This document shows, in pieces, positions 1 to 7,016 of a stretch of 12,914 bases of DNA. The number at the start of each line of letters is the position of its first letter. Within the stretch, counting starts at the first letter, position 1. The notes beneath the pieces were generated by a model, which saw only the letters and a list, made by a program, of their open reading frames with translations, was not told where the DNA came from and searched no databases. The stretch is taken from NCBI GenBank assembly GCA_028279945.1, contig JANQMT010000178.1, positions 1 through 12,914 of the forward strand, in the 5' to 3' direction. Source of the DNA: JAKSCF01 sp028279945. GTDB taxonomy: Bacteria > Bacillota > Clostridia > Peptostreptococcales > JAAYPU01. A program made the position numbers and the translations under genes.

Positions 1-1
1 T

Positions 2-79
2 AATCCGGAACTTGAAAAAGCTGTAGTACCAAGGGAAGACGAAATAAAAAAAGCAATCTATCAAGTGATGAACCGATAA
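2..79 (+). CDS. 2-oxoacid/acetoin dehydrogenase E1 component, beta subunit (3' end only)
   Basis: The window opens inside a reading frame whose last 25 residues are visible, running from NPELEKAV to QVMNR before a TAA stop. The pattern of a short Pro/Leu-Glu segment, then 'VPREDEI' and a terminal amphipathic helix, matches the C-terminal end of thiamine-diphosphate E1 beta subunits of acetoin or pyruvate dehydrogenases. This is a family inference from a short tail. The strongest support is context: the stop lies 13 nt before the E2 start, which is the usual E1alpha-E1beta-E2 order. The catalytic part is outside the window, so acetoin versus pyruvate specificity cannot be judged. Confidence 0.6.
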   Translation, partial: NPELEKAVVPREDEIKKAIYQVMNR

Positions 80-92
80 AGGAGGTGTCCAG

Positions 93-1298
93 GTGGCGAT
101 AGAAGTGATTATGCCAAAGGCCGGCATGGATATGCAAGAAGGGACTGTGGTTAAATGGTTTAAAAAAGAAGGAGATTATGTCAAACAAGGCGAAATATTA
201 TTAGAAATCATAACGGATAAAGTCAACATGGAAGTTGAAGCTGAAGTCAGCGGTACTTTATTAAAAATAAATGCCCAAGAAGGCGATATATTACCGGTGT
301 TTTCAGCGATAGCCTATATTGGCGAAGCAGGAGAACAAAATGAAAAAGTAAGAGCAACTCCTGCTGCAAGAAAAAAAAGCAAGGCACATGGGCTTGACTT
401 AACAAAGATTCAGGGCAGCGGTCCAAATGGAAGAATTCAAAAGATTGATGTTACAACCCACCTTAATGAAATGAGCAAAGCAACACCCCTGGCAAAGAAA
501 ATAGCCCAAATGAAAAATATAGATATAACCAGCCTTAAAGGCAGCGGCTTTAAAGGGAAGGTTATAAAAGAAGATGTCTTAAATTCAATGGATGGCGGAG
601 AGCAAGATATGAGCCGGCTGATACCGCTAACGCCTATGAGAAAAGCTGTAGCAAGGCGAATGAGCGATTCTTTTTTTACAGCACCTGCTTTTACATTAAA
701 TATTGATGTAGATGTGACCAATATGAAGGGTTTGCGAGACAATTTAAACAATATTATTTTTAATGAAACAAAAGAGAAGCTTACCTATACACATGTCATC
801 GTCTTGGCATGTGCAAAGACGTTACAAAAACACCCCATTATCAATTCCACTTACACAGATGACGGTATTTTACTACATGACCATGTGAGTATTGCATTAG
901 CAGTCGGATTAGATGAAGGTTTATTGGTGCCGGTTATTAGAAATGCAGAAAAAATGTCCCTAAAAGAAATTGTAACAGCTTCAAAAGACTTAGCTTCAAG
1001 AGCAGCTAATATGAAGCTAAAACCTGAAGAACAAGAAGGCAGTACGTTTACAATAAGTAATATGGGCATGTATGGTATTAAACATTTTAATCCAATCATC
1101 AACCAGCCCAATAGTGCTATTTTAGGCATCAGCACGATCATCGATACACCTGTGGTAATAGAAAATGAGATTAGAATTCGACCTATTATGAATGTCTGCA
1201 TGACCATTGATCACCGTGTCATCGATGGCACACCGGGAGCCAAATTTTTAAAAGATTTAAAAGACATATTAGAAAACCCTATTCAAATTATCCTTTAG
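93..1298 (+). CDS. Dihydrolipoamide acyltransferase E2 of an acetoin/2-oxoacid dehydrogenase complex
   Basis: This is the core subunit that carries acyl groups on a lipoyl arm and transfers them to CoA in the cytoplasmic dehydrogenase complex. Residues 1-78 form a lipoyl domain with the lipoylated lysine K43 in TDKVNME. Two peripheral E3/E1-binding domains follow: 87-124 (RATPAARK...GSGPNGRI...DV) and 129-166 (KATPLAKK...GSGFKGKV...DV). Residues 175-401 are the acyltransferase domain with the DHRVIDG active site (H374, D378). One binding domain is usual, so the tandem pair is noteworthy. The GTG start follows GGAGG at 81-85. Acetoin dehydrogenase (acoC) is favoured by the E1 beta-E2 arrangement and the short length, but a pyruvate or branched-chain complex cannot be excluded. 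No E3 gene follows; HPr and Enzyme I come next. Confidence 0.9.
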   Translation: MAIEVIMPKAGMDMQEGTVVKWFKKEGDYVKQGEILLEIITDKVNMEVEAEVSGTLLKINAQEGDILPVFSAIAYIGEAGEQNEKVRATPAARKKSKAHGLDLTKIQGSGPNGRIQKIDVTTHLNEMSKATPLAKKIAQMKNIDITSLKGSGFKGKVIKEDVLNSMDGGEQDMSRLIPLTPMRKAVARRMSDSFFTAPAFTLNIDVDVTNMKGLRDNLNNIIFNETKEKLTYTHVIVLACAKTLQKHPIINSTYTDDGILLHDHVSIALAVGLDEGLLVPVIRNAEKMSLKEIVTASKDLASRAANMKLKPEEQEGSTFTISNMGMYGIKHFNPIINQPNSAILGISTIIDTPVVIENEIRIRPIMNVCMTIDHRVIDGTPGAKFLKDLKDILENPIQIIL

Positions 1299-1343
1299 TC
1301 TATATAGCAGACCTTCGGTTTTAGAATGGATAATGGAGCTTTT

Positions 1344-1363
1344 GCAGATTGTTGCAGATTGTT
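1344..1363. repeat. 10-bp tandem duplication between E2 and HPr genes
   Basis: GCAGATTGTT occurs twice in direct tandem in the 108-base gap between the E2 stop and the HPr start. No other signal was seen in this gap apart from the HPr ribosome binding site, and there is no terminator-like hairpin, so read-through from the dehydrogenase genes is possible. Confidence 0.6.
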
Positions 1364-1406
1364 AGGAAAGAGTTTTCACTTACGTAAAAAGCAAAGGAGT
1401 GATATA

Positions 1407-1682
1407 ATGTTTAAAAGAAATGTAAAAGTAATGAATAAGTCTGGTTTACATGCAAGACCCGCCGCTATGTTTGTTCAAGAAGCATCAAAATTTCAATCAG
1501 GAGTGGAAATCTTTTCTAATGCAAAAAAGTTTAATGCTAAGAGCATTATTTCTATATTGTCATCAGGAATTATGTGTGGCACTGAAATAGAAATTTGTGC
1601 GGACGGAATAGACGAAGTGGAGGCAGTGAATCAACTAGCTGAATTGGTAGAGTCAGGATTTGGAGAAGAAAAAATATTTTAA
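1407..1682 (+). CDS. ptsH: Phosphocarrier protein HPr
   Basis: HPr accepts phosphate from Enzyme I on a histidine and passes it to sugar-specific EIIA proteins. In Firmicutes it is also phosphorylated on a serine by HPr kinase for CcpA-mediated catabolite control. The 91-residue protein has SGLHARPAA with His15 and Arg17, and NAKSIISIL with Ser46 in the regulatory position, so both phosphorylation sites are intact. The length is typical. The ATG at 1407 is chosen because AAAGGAG lies just upstream (1393-1400) and MFKRNVKV is the normal HPr N-terminus. A longer frame starting at 1326 would add 27 unrelated residues. The Enzyme I gene follows 102 bases downstream, so the two form a ptsHI pair. 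Confidence 0.95.
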   Translation: MFKRNVKVMNKSGLHARPAAMFVQEASKFQSGVEIFSNAKKFNAKSIISILSSGIMCGTEIEICADGIDEVEAVNQLAELVESGFGEEKIF

Positions 1683-1784
1683 ATTGTTTCTGAAACCTAT
1701 TGTTACTATAGAAAAATACTTACAAACGTTGTGGAAAACACCAAATTACAATTGAAGAAATTAATTAATAGGAGGAAAAAACAA

Positions 1785-3491
1785 ATGCTAAAAGGAATTG
1801 CTGCTTCACCAGGGGTTGCTTTGGGAAAAGTCTTAATCAAAAAAGAGGAAACCTTTGAAATCAAACAAGAAACAGTTTTAAATGCCACAGAAGAAATCGA
1901 CAAATTTAATGCTGCAATAAGTCAGTGCGAAACAGAATTGCAAAAAATATGTCAGCACACTAAAGAGAATATCGGAGAAGAAGAAGCACTAATATTTGAA
2001 GCTCATATCATGATTCTTCAAGATATAGAACTTTTGAAAAAAGTTAAAGAAATGATTCAAACTGAAAGTACCAATGCAGCCTACGCATTATCTCAAGTTA
2101 GGGATGAATTTATTTCTATATTTGAGATGATGGAAGATGCGTATTTAAAAGAAAGAGCAGCAGACATTAAAGATGTCACGGACAGAGTCATAAGAATTTT
2201 ATTGGGCATCCAAACAGAAGACTTATCGCATTTAGATGAACACGTTATTATTGTAGCCAAAGACTTGACGCCTTCAGATACTGCTCAATTGGATAAAGAA
2301 AAGGTAATTGGTTTCATTACTGAAACCGGCGGAAGCACCTCACACTCGGCTATTATGGCAAGAACTCTTGAAATACCTGCTGTAGTGGGTGTTAAAGGTG
2401 CTTTGGAAAATATCAAAGATGACGATTTTATAGCCTATGATGGAGATGACGGCTGTATATATGTCAATCCGGATGAGAGCTGTATCAATATGCTTAAGAA
2501 AAAGCAAGAAGAATATAATACTTTTAAAGAAAGTTTAAAGCAATTAATAGGTCAAAATAGTATTTCTAAAGATGAGATACAAGTAGAATTGGCAGCAAAT
2601 ATTGGAACACCGGATGACCTGGAAGGCGTTTTGAAAAATGATGCGGAAGGAATAGGCTTATATCGAAGTGAATTCCTATACATGGACAGAAACAATCTTC
2701 CAAGTGAGGATGAACAATTTGAAGCCTATAAAAAAGTAGCAGAAGGCATGGAAAATAAGCCTGTAGTCATTCGTACACTAGATGTAGGCGGGGATAAAGA
2801 AATCAATTATCTGGATTTGCCCAAAGAGATGAACCCCTTTTTAGGATATAGAGCCATTCGTGTCTGTCTGGATCGAAAGGATATCTTTAAAACTCAATTA
2901 AGAGCTTTACTTAGAGCAAGCCATTATGGCAATATCAAGATCATGTTCCCAATGATTTCAAGTGTAGAAGAAATAAGATCTGCAAAAGCAATTTTATCAG
3001 GATGTAAAAAAGAGTTACAAAATGAAAATTTACCTTTTAATCAAAATATCGAAGTGGGCATCATGATAGAAATACCTGCAGCAGCTGTGATTTCGGATTT
3101 ATTGGCTAAAGAAGTTGACTTTTTTAGTATCGGGACCAATGATTTGATTCAATATACGGTTGCCGTAGATCGGATGAATCAAAGTATCAGCTACTTATAT
3201 ACACCTTTTCATCCCGCTCTACTCAGGTTAATTAAAACCGTTATTGATAATGGTCATAATCAAGGCATTTGGGTCGGTATGTGTGGTGAAGTAGCAGGTA
3301 ATCCTGATTTGATTCCAATTCTATTGGGAATGGGGTTAGATGAATTTAGTATGAGTGCCGGTTCCGTACTGAAAGCACGATATATTGTTAAAAATACCAG
3401 TCAAGCAATAATGGCTAAAAAAATAGATGATATATTAAATCTTTCAACCGCAGAAGACGTAAAGCAATACATTAACCAATTAAAGGTATAA
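1785..3491 (+). CDS. ptsI: Phosphoenolpyruvate-protein phosphotransferase (PTS Enzyme I)
   Basis: This cytoplasmic enzyme autophosphorylates from phosphoenolpyruvate and phosphorylates HPr, the first step of all PTS sugar uptake. The 568-residue product has normal length and domain order. The N-terminal HPr-binding and swivelling domain carries the phosphorylated histidine H187 in GGSTSHSAIMAR. The PEP-binding barrel follows, with GLYRSEFL (R294), TLDVGGDKE (R330 just before), the metal-binding MIEIPAA and SIGTNDLIQY segments, and GMCGE with C500. The ATG at 1785 gives the canonical MLKGIAASPG start and has GGAGG at 1771-1775. An in-frame GTG at 1731 would add 18 lysine-rich residues and has no good ribosome site. 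All key residues are present, so it should be a functional general PTS enzyme rather than a nitrogen-PTS variant, which would carry an N-terminal GAF domain. Confidence 0.96.
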   Translation: MLKGIAASPGVALGKVLIKKEETFEIKQETVLNATEEIDKFNAAISQCETELQKICQHTKENIGEEEALIFEAHIMILQDIELLKKVKEMIQTESTNAAYALSQVRDEFISIFEMMEDAYLKERAADIKDVTDRVIRILLGIQTEDLSHLDEHVIIVAKDLTPSDTAQLDKEKVIGFITETGGSTSHSAIMARTLEIPAVVGVKGALENIKDDDFIAYDGDDGCIYVNPDESCINMLKKKQEEYNTFKESLKQLIGQNSISKDEIQVELAANIGTPDDLEGVLKNDAEGIGLYRSEFLYMDRNNLPSEDEQFEAYKKVAEGMENKPVVIRTLDVGGDKEINYLDLPKEMNPFLGYRAIRVCLDRKDIFKTQLRALLRASHYGNIKIMFPMISSVEEIRSAKAILSGCKKELQNENLPFNQNIEVGIMIEIPAAAVISDLLAKEVDFFSIGTNDLIQYTVAVDRMNQSISYLYTPFHPALLRLIKTVIDNGHNQGIWVGMCGEVAGNPDLIPILLGMGLDEFSMSAGSVLKARYIVKNTSQAIMAKKIDDILNLSTAEDVKQYINQLKV

Positions 3492-3535
3492 AGACTTGTT
3501 TGATACTAAAATAGATATGTTTTTATGAATCATTT

Positions 3536-3565
3536 TGCAGGAACGGCCTCTGCAGCCGTTCCGCA
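3536..3565 (+). other. GC-rich perfect hairpin after ptsI, possible terminator
   Basis: GGAACGGC (3540-3547) pairs perfectly with GCCGTTCC (3555-3562) around a 7-nt loop. The stem extends by TGC/GCA across a bulged A at 3539. It lies 45 bases after the ptsI stop in otherwise AT-rich DNA, as a terminator would, but no T-run follows. A weaker 7-bp stem with one G-U pair lies at 3574-3591 and is followed only by TTT. The pair may act as a processing or stabilising structure at the mRNA 3' end, or as a degenerate or factor-dependent terminator. Confidence 0.45.
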
Positions 3566-3696
3566 GCTTATGGCGAATACATCCGTATTTGTTTAGCAAT
3601 CCAAAAAAAATGCTATAAATTAGAATATTTTATATATCCTAAGCAGATTTAAAGTTAAAATGTTAGTATTTGTATGAAAAAAAATTCAATTTTTTG

Positions 3697-3725
3697 TTTA
3701 CAATATTTAATTATTCGAATATAGT
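3697..3725 (+). promoter_or_regulatory. Sigma-A-type promoter for the membrane reductase gene
   Basis: TTTACA (3697-3702) and TATAGT (3720-3725) are separated by exactly 17 bases. Each differs from consensus at one position. An AT-only dyad (AAAAAATT / AATTTTTT around a C, 3679-3695) abuts the -35 and may act as an UP-like element. A 10-bp palindrome, TATTCGAATA (3712-3721), overlaps the start of the -10 and could be an operator. The expected transcript start is near 3732, about 38 bases before the ATG. Confidence 0.7.
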
Positions 3726-3769
3726 AATATATAGATATATACAATTACTTTTGAATTAGGAGAGAGATT

Positions 3770-5239
3770 ATGGCAACCAACTATAATATTAAAACAGAAA
3801 GAACTTTTACCATTATTAGAAAATACGGATTTATTTTTACGCTTTCCGTAGCTATTATTGGTTTGTGGCAGCCTCTAATAGGACTTTTGGTTATACCGGT
3901 TATGATCGGATTAACACTGTATTCTTTTTTTAAGGGACGATATTGGTGTGGGAATATATGCGCTCACGGAAGTTTGTACGATTCGGTTTTAATTAAGTTT
4001 AGCAGAAACACAAAAATACCCAAGTTTTTTCGCTCAAAAACGTTAACAATACTTTTTTTTACTTTCTTTATGTTGATGTTGACAAGAAGATTCATAAAGG
4101 TAATAGGGTTATATGGGTCAGCCATGTTTTTCGAAAGGTTAGGATTCATATTTGTGATGAGTTATATTATGGTAACCATCGTCGGAGGAACTTTGGGTTT
4201 GCTATTTGCTCCCAGAACATGGTGTAACTTTTGCCCTATGGGAACCGTTCAAAAATTATCCTATAGCTTGGGAAAAAAATTAGGCGTAACCAAAACAACA
4301 GATGAAAAGGTAACCGTGTCCCATAAATCCATGTGCCATCAATGCGGAAAATGTGCAAGAGTATGTCCCATGCAACTGGTACCTTTTAAGGAATTCTCAG
4401 ATCACAATCAATTTGATCATGAAGCTTGTATACGTTGTTTAACCTGTGTTGAGAATTGTCCGGCAGAGATTTTAACATTAAATAATCAAAAAACTGCTCA
4501 ATTGATCAAAAATAATATCAATACATCAGGCTTTGAGAGCAGAACAAGAATTAAAGCTCAGATTGAAGAAATTAAAGAGCTGACAAATGATATCAGGGCG
4601 TATACATTAAAATTTATTGAGCCCCAGAAAGTAAGGTACAGCCCGGGACAGTTTATGCTTGTGAAAATTTTAAATGATCCTGAAACTTTTAGAGCCTATA
4701 CCATTTCATCTACCAATGATGATGAAACCAAAGTTCGAGTTACTGTAAAAAGCGTTGAAAATGGTTATGGTACATCTATTATCTTCAATCAGTTTAAAAC
4801 AGGTGATATCATTGATTTAGAAGGGCCAATGGGTAGAGAATTGGTCATCGACCCTTCAGCAGAAAAAGTGCTCCTTATTGGTGTAGGAATTGGTGTTACG
4901 CCATTTTTACCCATCGTCCACAACATACTAAACAATAATAATACCATAAAAGAAATAAAATTACTCTTTGGAACAAAATATGAAAAAGAACAGGTTTATA
5001 AAGAGGCATTAGAAAATCTTGAGAAAGAAAGTAAAGGAAGATTTGAATTTAGAAGGATTGTGTCACGAGAAAATGATTGGGAAGGACGAAAAGGCCATGT
5101 AACCGATCATCTTTCCGATATCAATTTAGCAGGATATAAAGTATATATGTGCGGTCCCAAAAAGGCCATGGAGTCATCTTTAGAAAAGTTAATAGAATTA
5201 GGCGTTCCACCGGAAGATATAAGGTACGAAAGCGCTTAA
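3770..5239 (+). CDS. Fusion of NapH-like membrane [4Fe-4S] protein with FAD/NAD(P)H ferredoxin-reductase-type module
   Basis: This 489-residue protein is predicted to move electrons between a pyridine nucleotide, flavin, iron-sulfur clusters and a membrane partner. Hydrophobic segments lie near 19-53, 92-105 and 124-147. The membrane part carries the NapH/NosR-type cysteine motifs CGNICAHG (C60, C64) and CNFCPMG (C152, C155). Two 4Fe-4S motifs follow: C189/C192/C195/C199 and C220/C223/C226/C230. From about 256 to the end is a ferredoxin-NADP reductase-like module, with the flavin motif RAYTISS (308-314), nucleotide-binding GVGIGVTPF (371-379) and the terminal CGP (461-463). The ATG follows AGGAGAG at 3758-3764. 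The gene has its own promoter and terminator and no obvious partner subunits, so it is probably a stand-alone membrane reductase. Its acceptor is unknown; quinone, ferredoxin or a periplasm-facing process are all possible. The domain calls are firm, the physiological role is not. Confidence 0.85.
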   Translation: MATNYNIKTERTFTIIRKYGFIFTLSVAIIGLWQPLIGLLVIPVMIGLTLYSFFKGRYWCGNICAHGSLYDSVLIKFSRNTKIPKFFRSKTLTILFFTFFMLMLTRRFIKVIGLYGSAMFFERLGFIFVMSYIMVTIVGGTLGLLFAPRTWCNFCPMGTVQKLSYSLGKKLGVTKTTDEKVTVSHKSMCHQCGKCARVCPMQLVPFKEFSDHNQFDHEACIRCLTCVENCPAEILTLNNQKTAQLIKNNINTSGFESRTRIKAQIEEIKELTNDIRAYTLKFIEPQKVRYSPGQFMLVKILNDPETFRAYTISSTNDDETKVRVTVKSVENGYGTSIIFNQFKTGDIIDLEGPMGRELVIDPSAEKVLLIGVGIGVTPFLPIVHNILNNNNTIKEIKLLFGTKYEKEQVYKEALENLEKESKGRFEFRRIVSRENDWEGRKGHVTDHLSDINLAGYKVYMCGPKKAMESSLEKLIELGVPPEDIRYESA

Positions 5240-5320
5240 ACAAACCACAGCCAATTTTCACCCTTATTAAAGACCCACAGCCATCTTAATAGGGAAAATA
5301 AGATTGGATCGTATAACCTT

Positions 5321-5350
5321 AATACCACGCTCATAAATGAGCGTGGTATT
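5321..5350 (+). terminator. Intrinsic terminator after the membrane reductase gene
   Basis: Arms AATACCACGCTCAT (5321-5334) and ATGAGCGTGGTATT (5337-5350) are perfectly complementary over 14 bp around a 2-nt centre, so in RNA the innermost pairs open to form the loop. The hairpin lies 81 bases after the stop codon. The downstream tract is T/A-mixed (TATTATAAATT) rather than a pure T-run. The sequence upstream between the stop and the hairpin contains two copies of CCACAGCCA (5245-5253 and 5275-5283) of unknown meaning. Confidence 0.75.
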
Positions 5351-5386
5351 ATAAATTGGATGGCAAAAATAATCTTGGATTGGTGG

Positions 5387-5415
5387 TTGTCGAGTCTTTA
5401 ATATGGGAATATAAT
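5387..5415 (+). promoter_or_regulatory. Sigma-A-type promoter for the MocR-aminotransferase operon
   Basis: TTGTCG (5387-5392) and a consensus TATAAT (5410-5415) are separated by 17 bases. The transcript would start near 5422, giving a leader of roughly 58 bases that contains the inverted repeat described next. Confidence 0.65.
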
Positions 5416-5439
5416 AAATTAACATACATATTGGATGAT

Positions 5440-5457
5440 ACCAATTTAAAAATTGGT
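5440..5457. promoter_or_regulatory. Inverted repeat in the MocR leader, candidate autoregulatory operator
   Basis: ACCAATTT (5440-5447) and AAATTGGT (5450-5457) form a perfect 8-bp dyad with a 2-base centre, just downstream of the expected transcript start and upstream of the ribosome site. Its left side sits in GATACCAA; ATACCA is the core recognised by some MocR proteins such as GabR and PdxR (family knowledge). The hexamer TTGGAT also recurs in the region at 5304, 5356, 5375 and 5431. Binding by the adjacent regulator is inferred. Confidence 0.5.
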
Positions 5458-5479
5458 TGATGTCGAAAGGACTTACAAC

Positions 5480-6991
5480 ATGGATATTAAAATTACAAGA
5501 AACAGCAGTACGCCGCTATACATACAAATTTATCATCAAATTCAAGAAGAAATACTGGCCGGGCGATTGCCTTCCGGTTATCGTCTGCCGCCTGAGCGAA
5601 AATTAGCTGCAACGTTGAATGTAAACAGAAGCACCGTCCTGAATGCTTACAGAGAATTAAAAGCCAGTGGTTTGGTGGATTCACAAGTAGGTAAAGGGAC
5701 TATTGTGGCACAGCCTGCAACTTTTGGGGATGAAAATAATCAAAACATGGTCAACCCCATTTCCTGGGGACAAATTTATAATCAAAATGCACATAAAAAT
5801 AATGATTCCATTGTATTGGATTTAATAGAAATTACCAATAAAGCCGATATTATTTCATTTGCTGCCGGAATGGCTTCACCGGAATTATATCCAATGGATG
5901 ATTTAACTAAAATCACGGTAAAGGTGATGCAAGACTATGGATACAAAGCATTGATGCATACCCCTATAGAAGGCCATGTGGGTTTACGAAACAGCATTAA
6001 AGCATTACAAGAAAGTATGGGGATTACATCGAAAATAGAGGAAATCATGATCTTATCCGGCTCTCAGCAAGGACTGGATTTAATCGCCAGAGTATTGTTG
6101 GAAACAGGAGACACCATCCTTGTTGAAGAACCAACTTATTTAGGTGCTTTACAGCTTTTCAGGAATATGGACGTAAGAGTTATTGGTGTACCAATTGATC
6201 AAAATGGTATGCGTATGGATATCCTTGAATCCCATATCATTCGATATAAACCAAAGTTAATCTATACCATGCCTACTTTTCAAAACCCTACAGGAGCCGT
6301 CATGAGTTTAGAAAGACGTAAGAAATTGCTTGATTTAGCTTATTACTTTGAAATACCAATCATTGAAGATGATGCGTATGGCTTTCTCAGGTATGATGGA
6401 GAAACTTTACCTACCCTAAGAGCCATGGATAGTTATGGTTATGTTTTATACCTCAATACTTTTTCTAAAATATTATTTCCGGGGTTGAGAGTTGGTTGGT
6501 TTACGATTCCAAGGGCAGTAGTTAAACAATTTGCTCTGGCAAAGCAAAATATAGATATTCATACCAATAGTTTAAGTCAATGGATTTTAAACGAATATAT
6601 TACCGAGAAATTGTTACCAAGTCATTTAGAAAAGGTTAAGAAAGCGTATTTAAAGCGTAGGGATTGCATGTTGAATGCTTTACAAAAATATCACCCCAGC
6701 GGAGTGACCTGGAATGTCCCGGAAGGGGGATTGTATATTTGGTGTAAATTACCCGAAAATATTGATGCTTCAAAAATATTGCTTAGTGCCGGCAAACATA
6801 ATGTTGCTTTTGTACCCGGAGAGACATTTTACTCAGCAAGACAAGGCAAAAATTATATTAGACTTAATTTTACATGCCCTAGTATTAAGGCAATTGAAAA
6901 AGGAATTAAATGTTTAATGACAATTATTAATGATGAAATCAATAGCGATAATGAAAACACAACCTATATGGATACAACTCCAATTTATTAG
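5480..6991 (+). CDS. MocR-family (GntR/aminotransferase) transcriptional regulator
   Basis: This is a 503-residue PLP-binding DNA-binding regulator. Residues 3-76 are a GntR winged helix-turn-helix (PLYIQIYHQI, LPPERKLAATLNVNRSTV, GLVDSQVGKGT). Residues 115-485 are a fold-type I aminotransferase domain with SGSQQGLDL (193-201), FQNPTG (267-272), EDDAYG (296-301), the PLP lysine K330 in TFSK, and RLNF (R461). With the lysine, Asn269 and Arg461 all present, PLP binding is expected; many MocR domains act as sensors rather than as enzymes. The ATG at 5480 has AAAGGA at 5465-5470 and starts directly at MDIKITRN; an in-frame TTG at 5453 lacks a ribosome site and lies inside the dyad. It probably autoregulates and controls the aminotransferase gene 25 bases downstream. 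The effector amino acid or vitamin is unknown. Confidence 0.92.
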   Translation: MDIKITRNSSTPLYIQIYHQIQEEILAGRLPSGYRLPPERKLAATLNVNRSTVLNAYRELKASGLVDSQVGKGTIVAQPATFGDENNQNMVNPISWGQIYNQNAHKNNDSIVLDLIEITNKADIISFAAGMASPELYPMDDLTKITVKVMQDYGYKALMHTPIEGHVGLRNSIKALQESMGITSKIEEIMILSGSQQGLDLIARVLLETGDTILVEEPTYLGALQLFRNMDVRVIGVPIDQNGMRMDILESHIIRYKPKLIYTMPTFQNPTGAVMSLERRKKLLDLAYYFEIPIIEDDAYGFLRYDGETLPTLRAMDSYGYVLYLNTFSKILFPGLRVGWFTIPRAVVKQFALAKQNIDIHTNSLSQWILNEYITEKLLPSHLEKVKKAYLKRRDCMLNALQKYHPSGVTWNVPEGGLYIWCKLPENIDASKILLSAGKHNVAFVPGETFYSARQGKNYIRLNFTCPSIKAIEKGIKCLMTIINDEINSDNENTTYMDTTPIY

Positions 6992-7016
6992 ATAAAAAAA
7001 GTAAAGGAGGATAACA

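Noticed and set aside
437..1207. Two minus-strand frames (437-751 and 851-1207) opposite the E2 gene
   Set aside because: They are antisense to conserved E2 domains, and their hydrophobic translations are typical of shadow frames. Similar minus-strand frames opposite other genes (for example 8568-8858, 9021-9314 and 10530-10742) were rejected for the same reason.
1326..1406. Longer HPr start adding 27 residues
   Set aside because: The extra residues do not resemble HPr, and the strong ribosome site and canonical N-terminus both point to 1407.
1684..1709. Promoter for ptsI (TTGTTT ... TACTAT)
   Set aside because: The spacer is only 14 bases, too short for a sigma-A promoter.
1731..1784. GTG start of Enzyme I 18 codons upstream
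   Set aside because: No ribosome site precedes it, and MLKGIAASPG at 1785 is the normal Enzyme I start with GGAGG in front.
5453..5479. TTG start extending the MocR regulator by 9 residues
   Set aside because: It lies inside the inverted repeat without a ribosome site. The ATG at 5480 has AAAGGA at good spacing.
6714..6917. 67-residue + strand frame inside the MocR gene
   Set aside because: It lies wholly within a strongly supported gene in another frame, with no recognisable domain or start signal.
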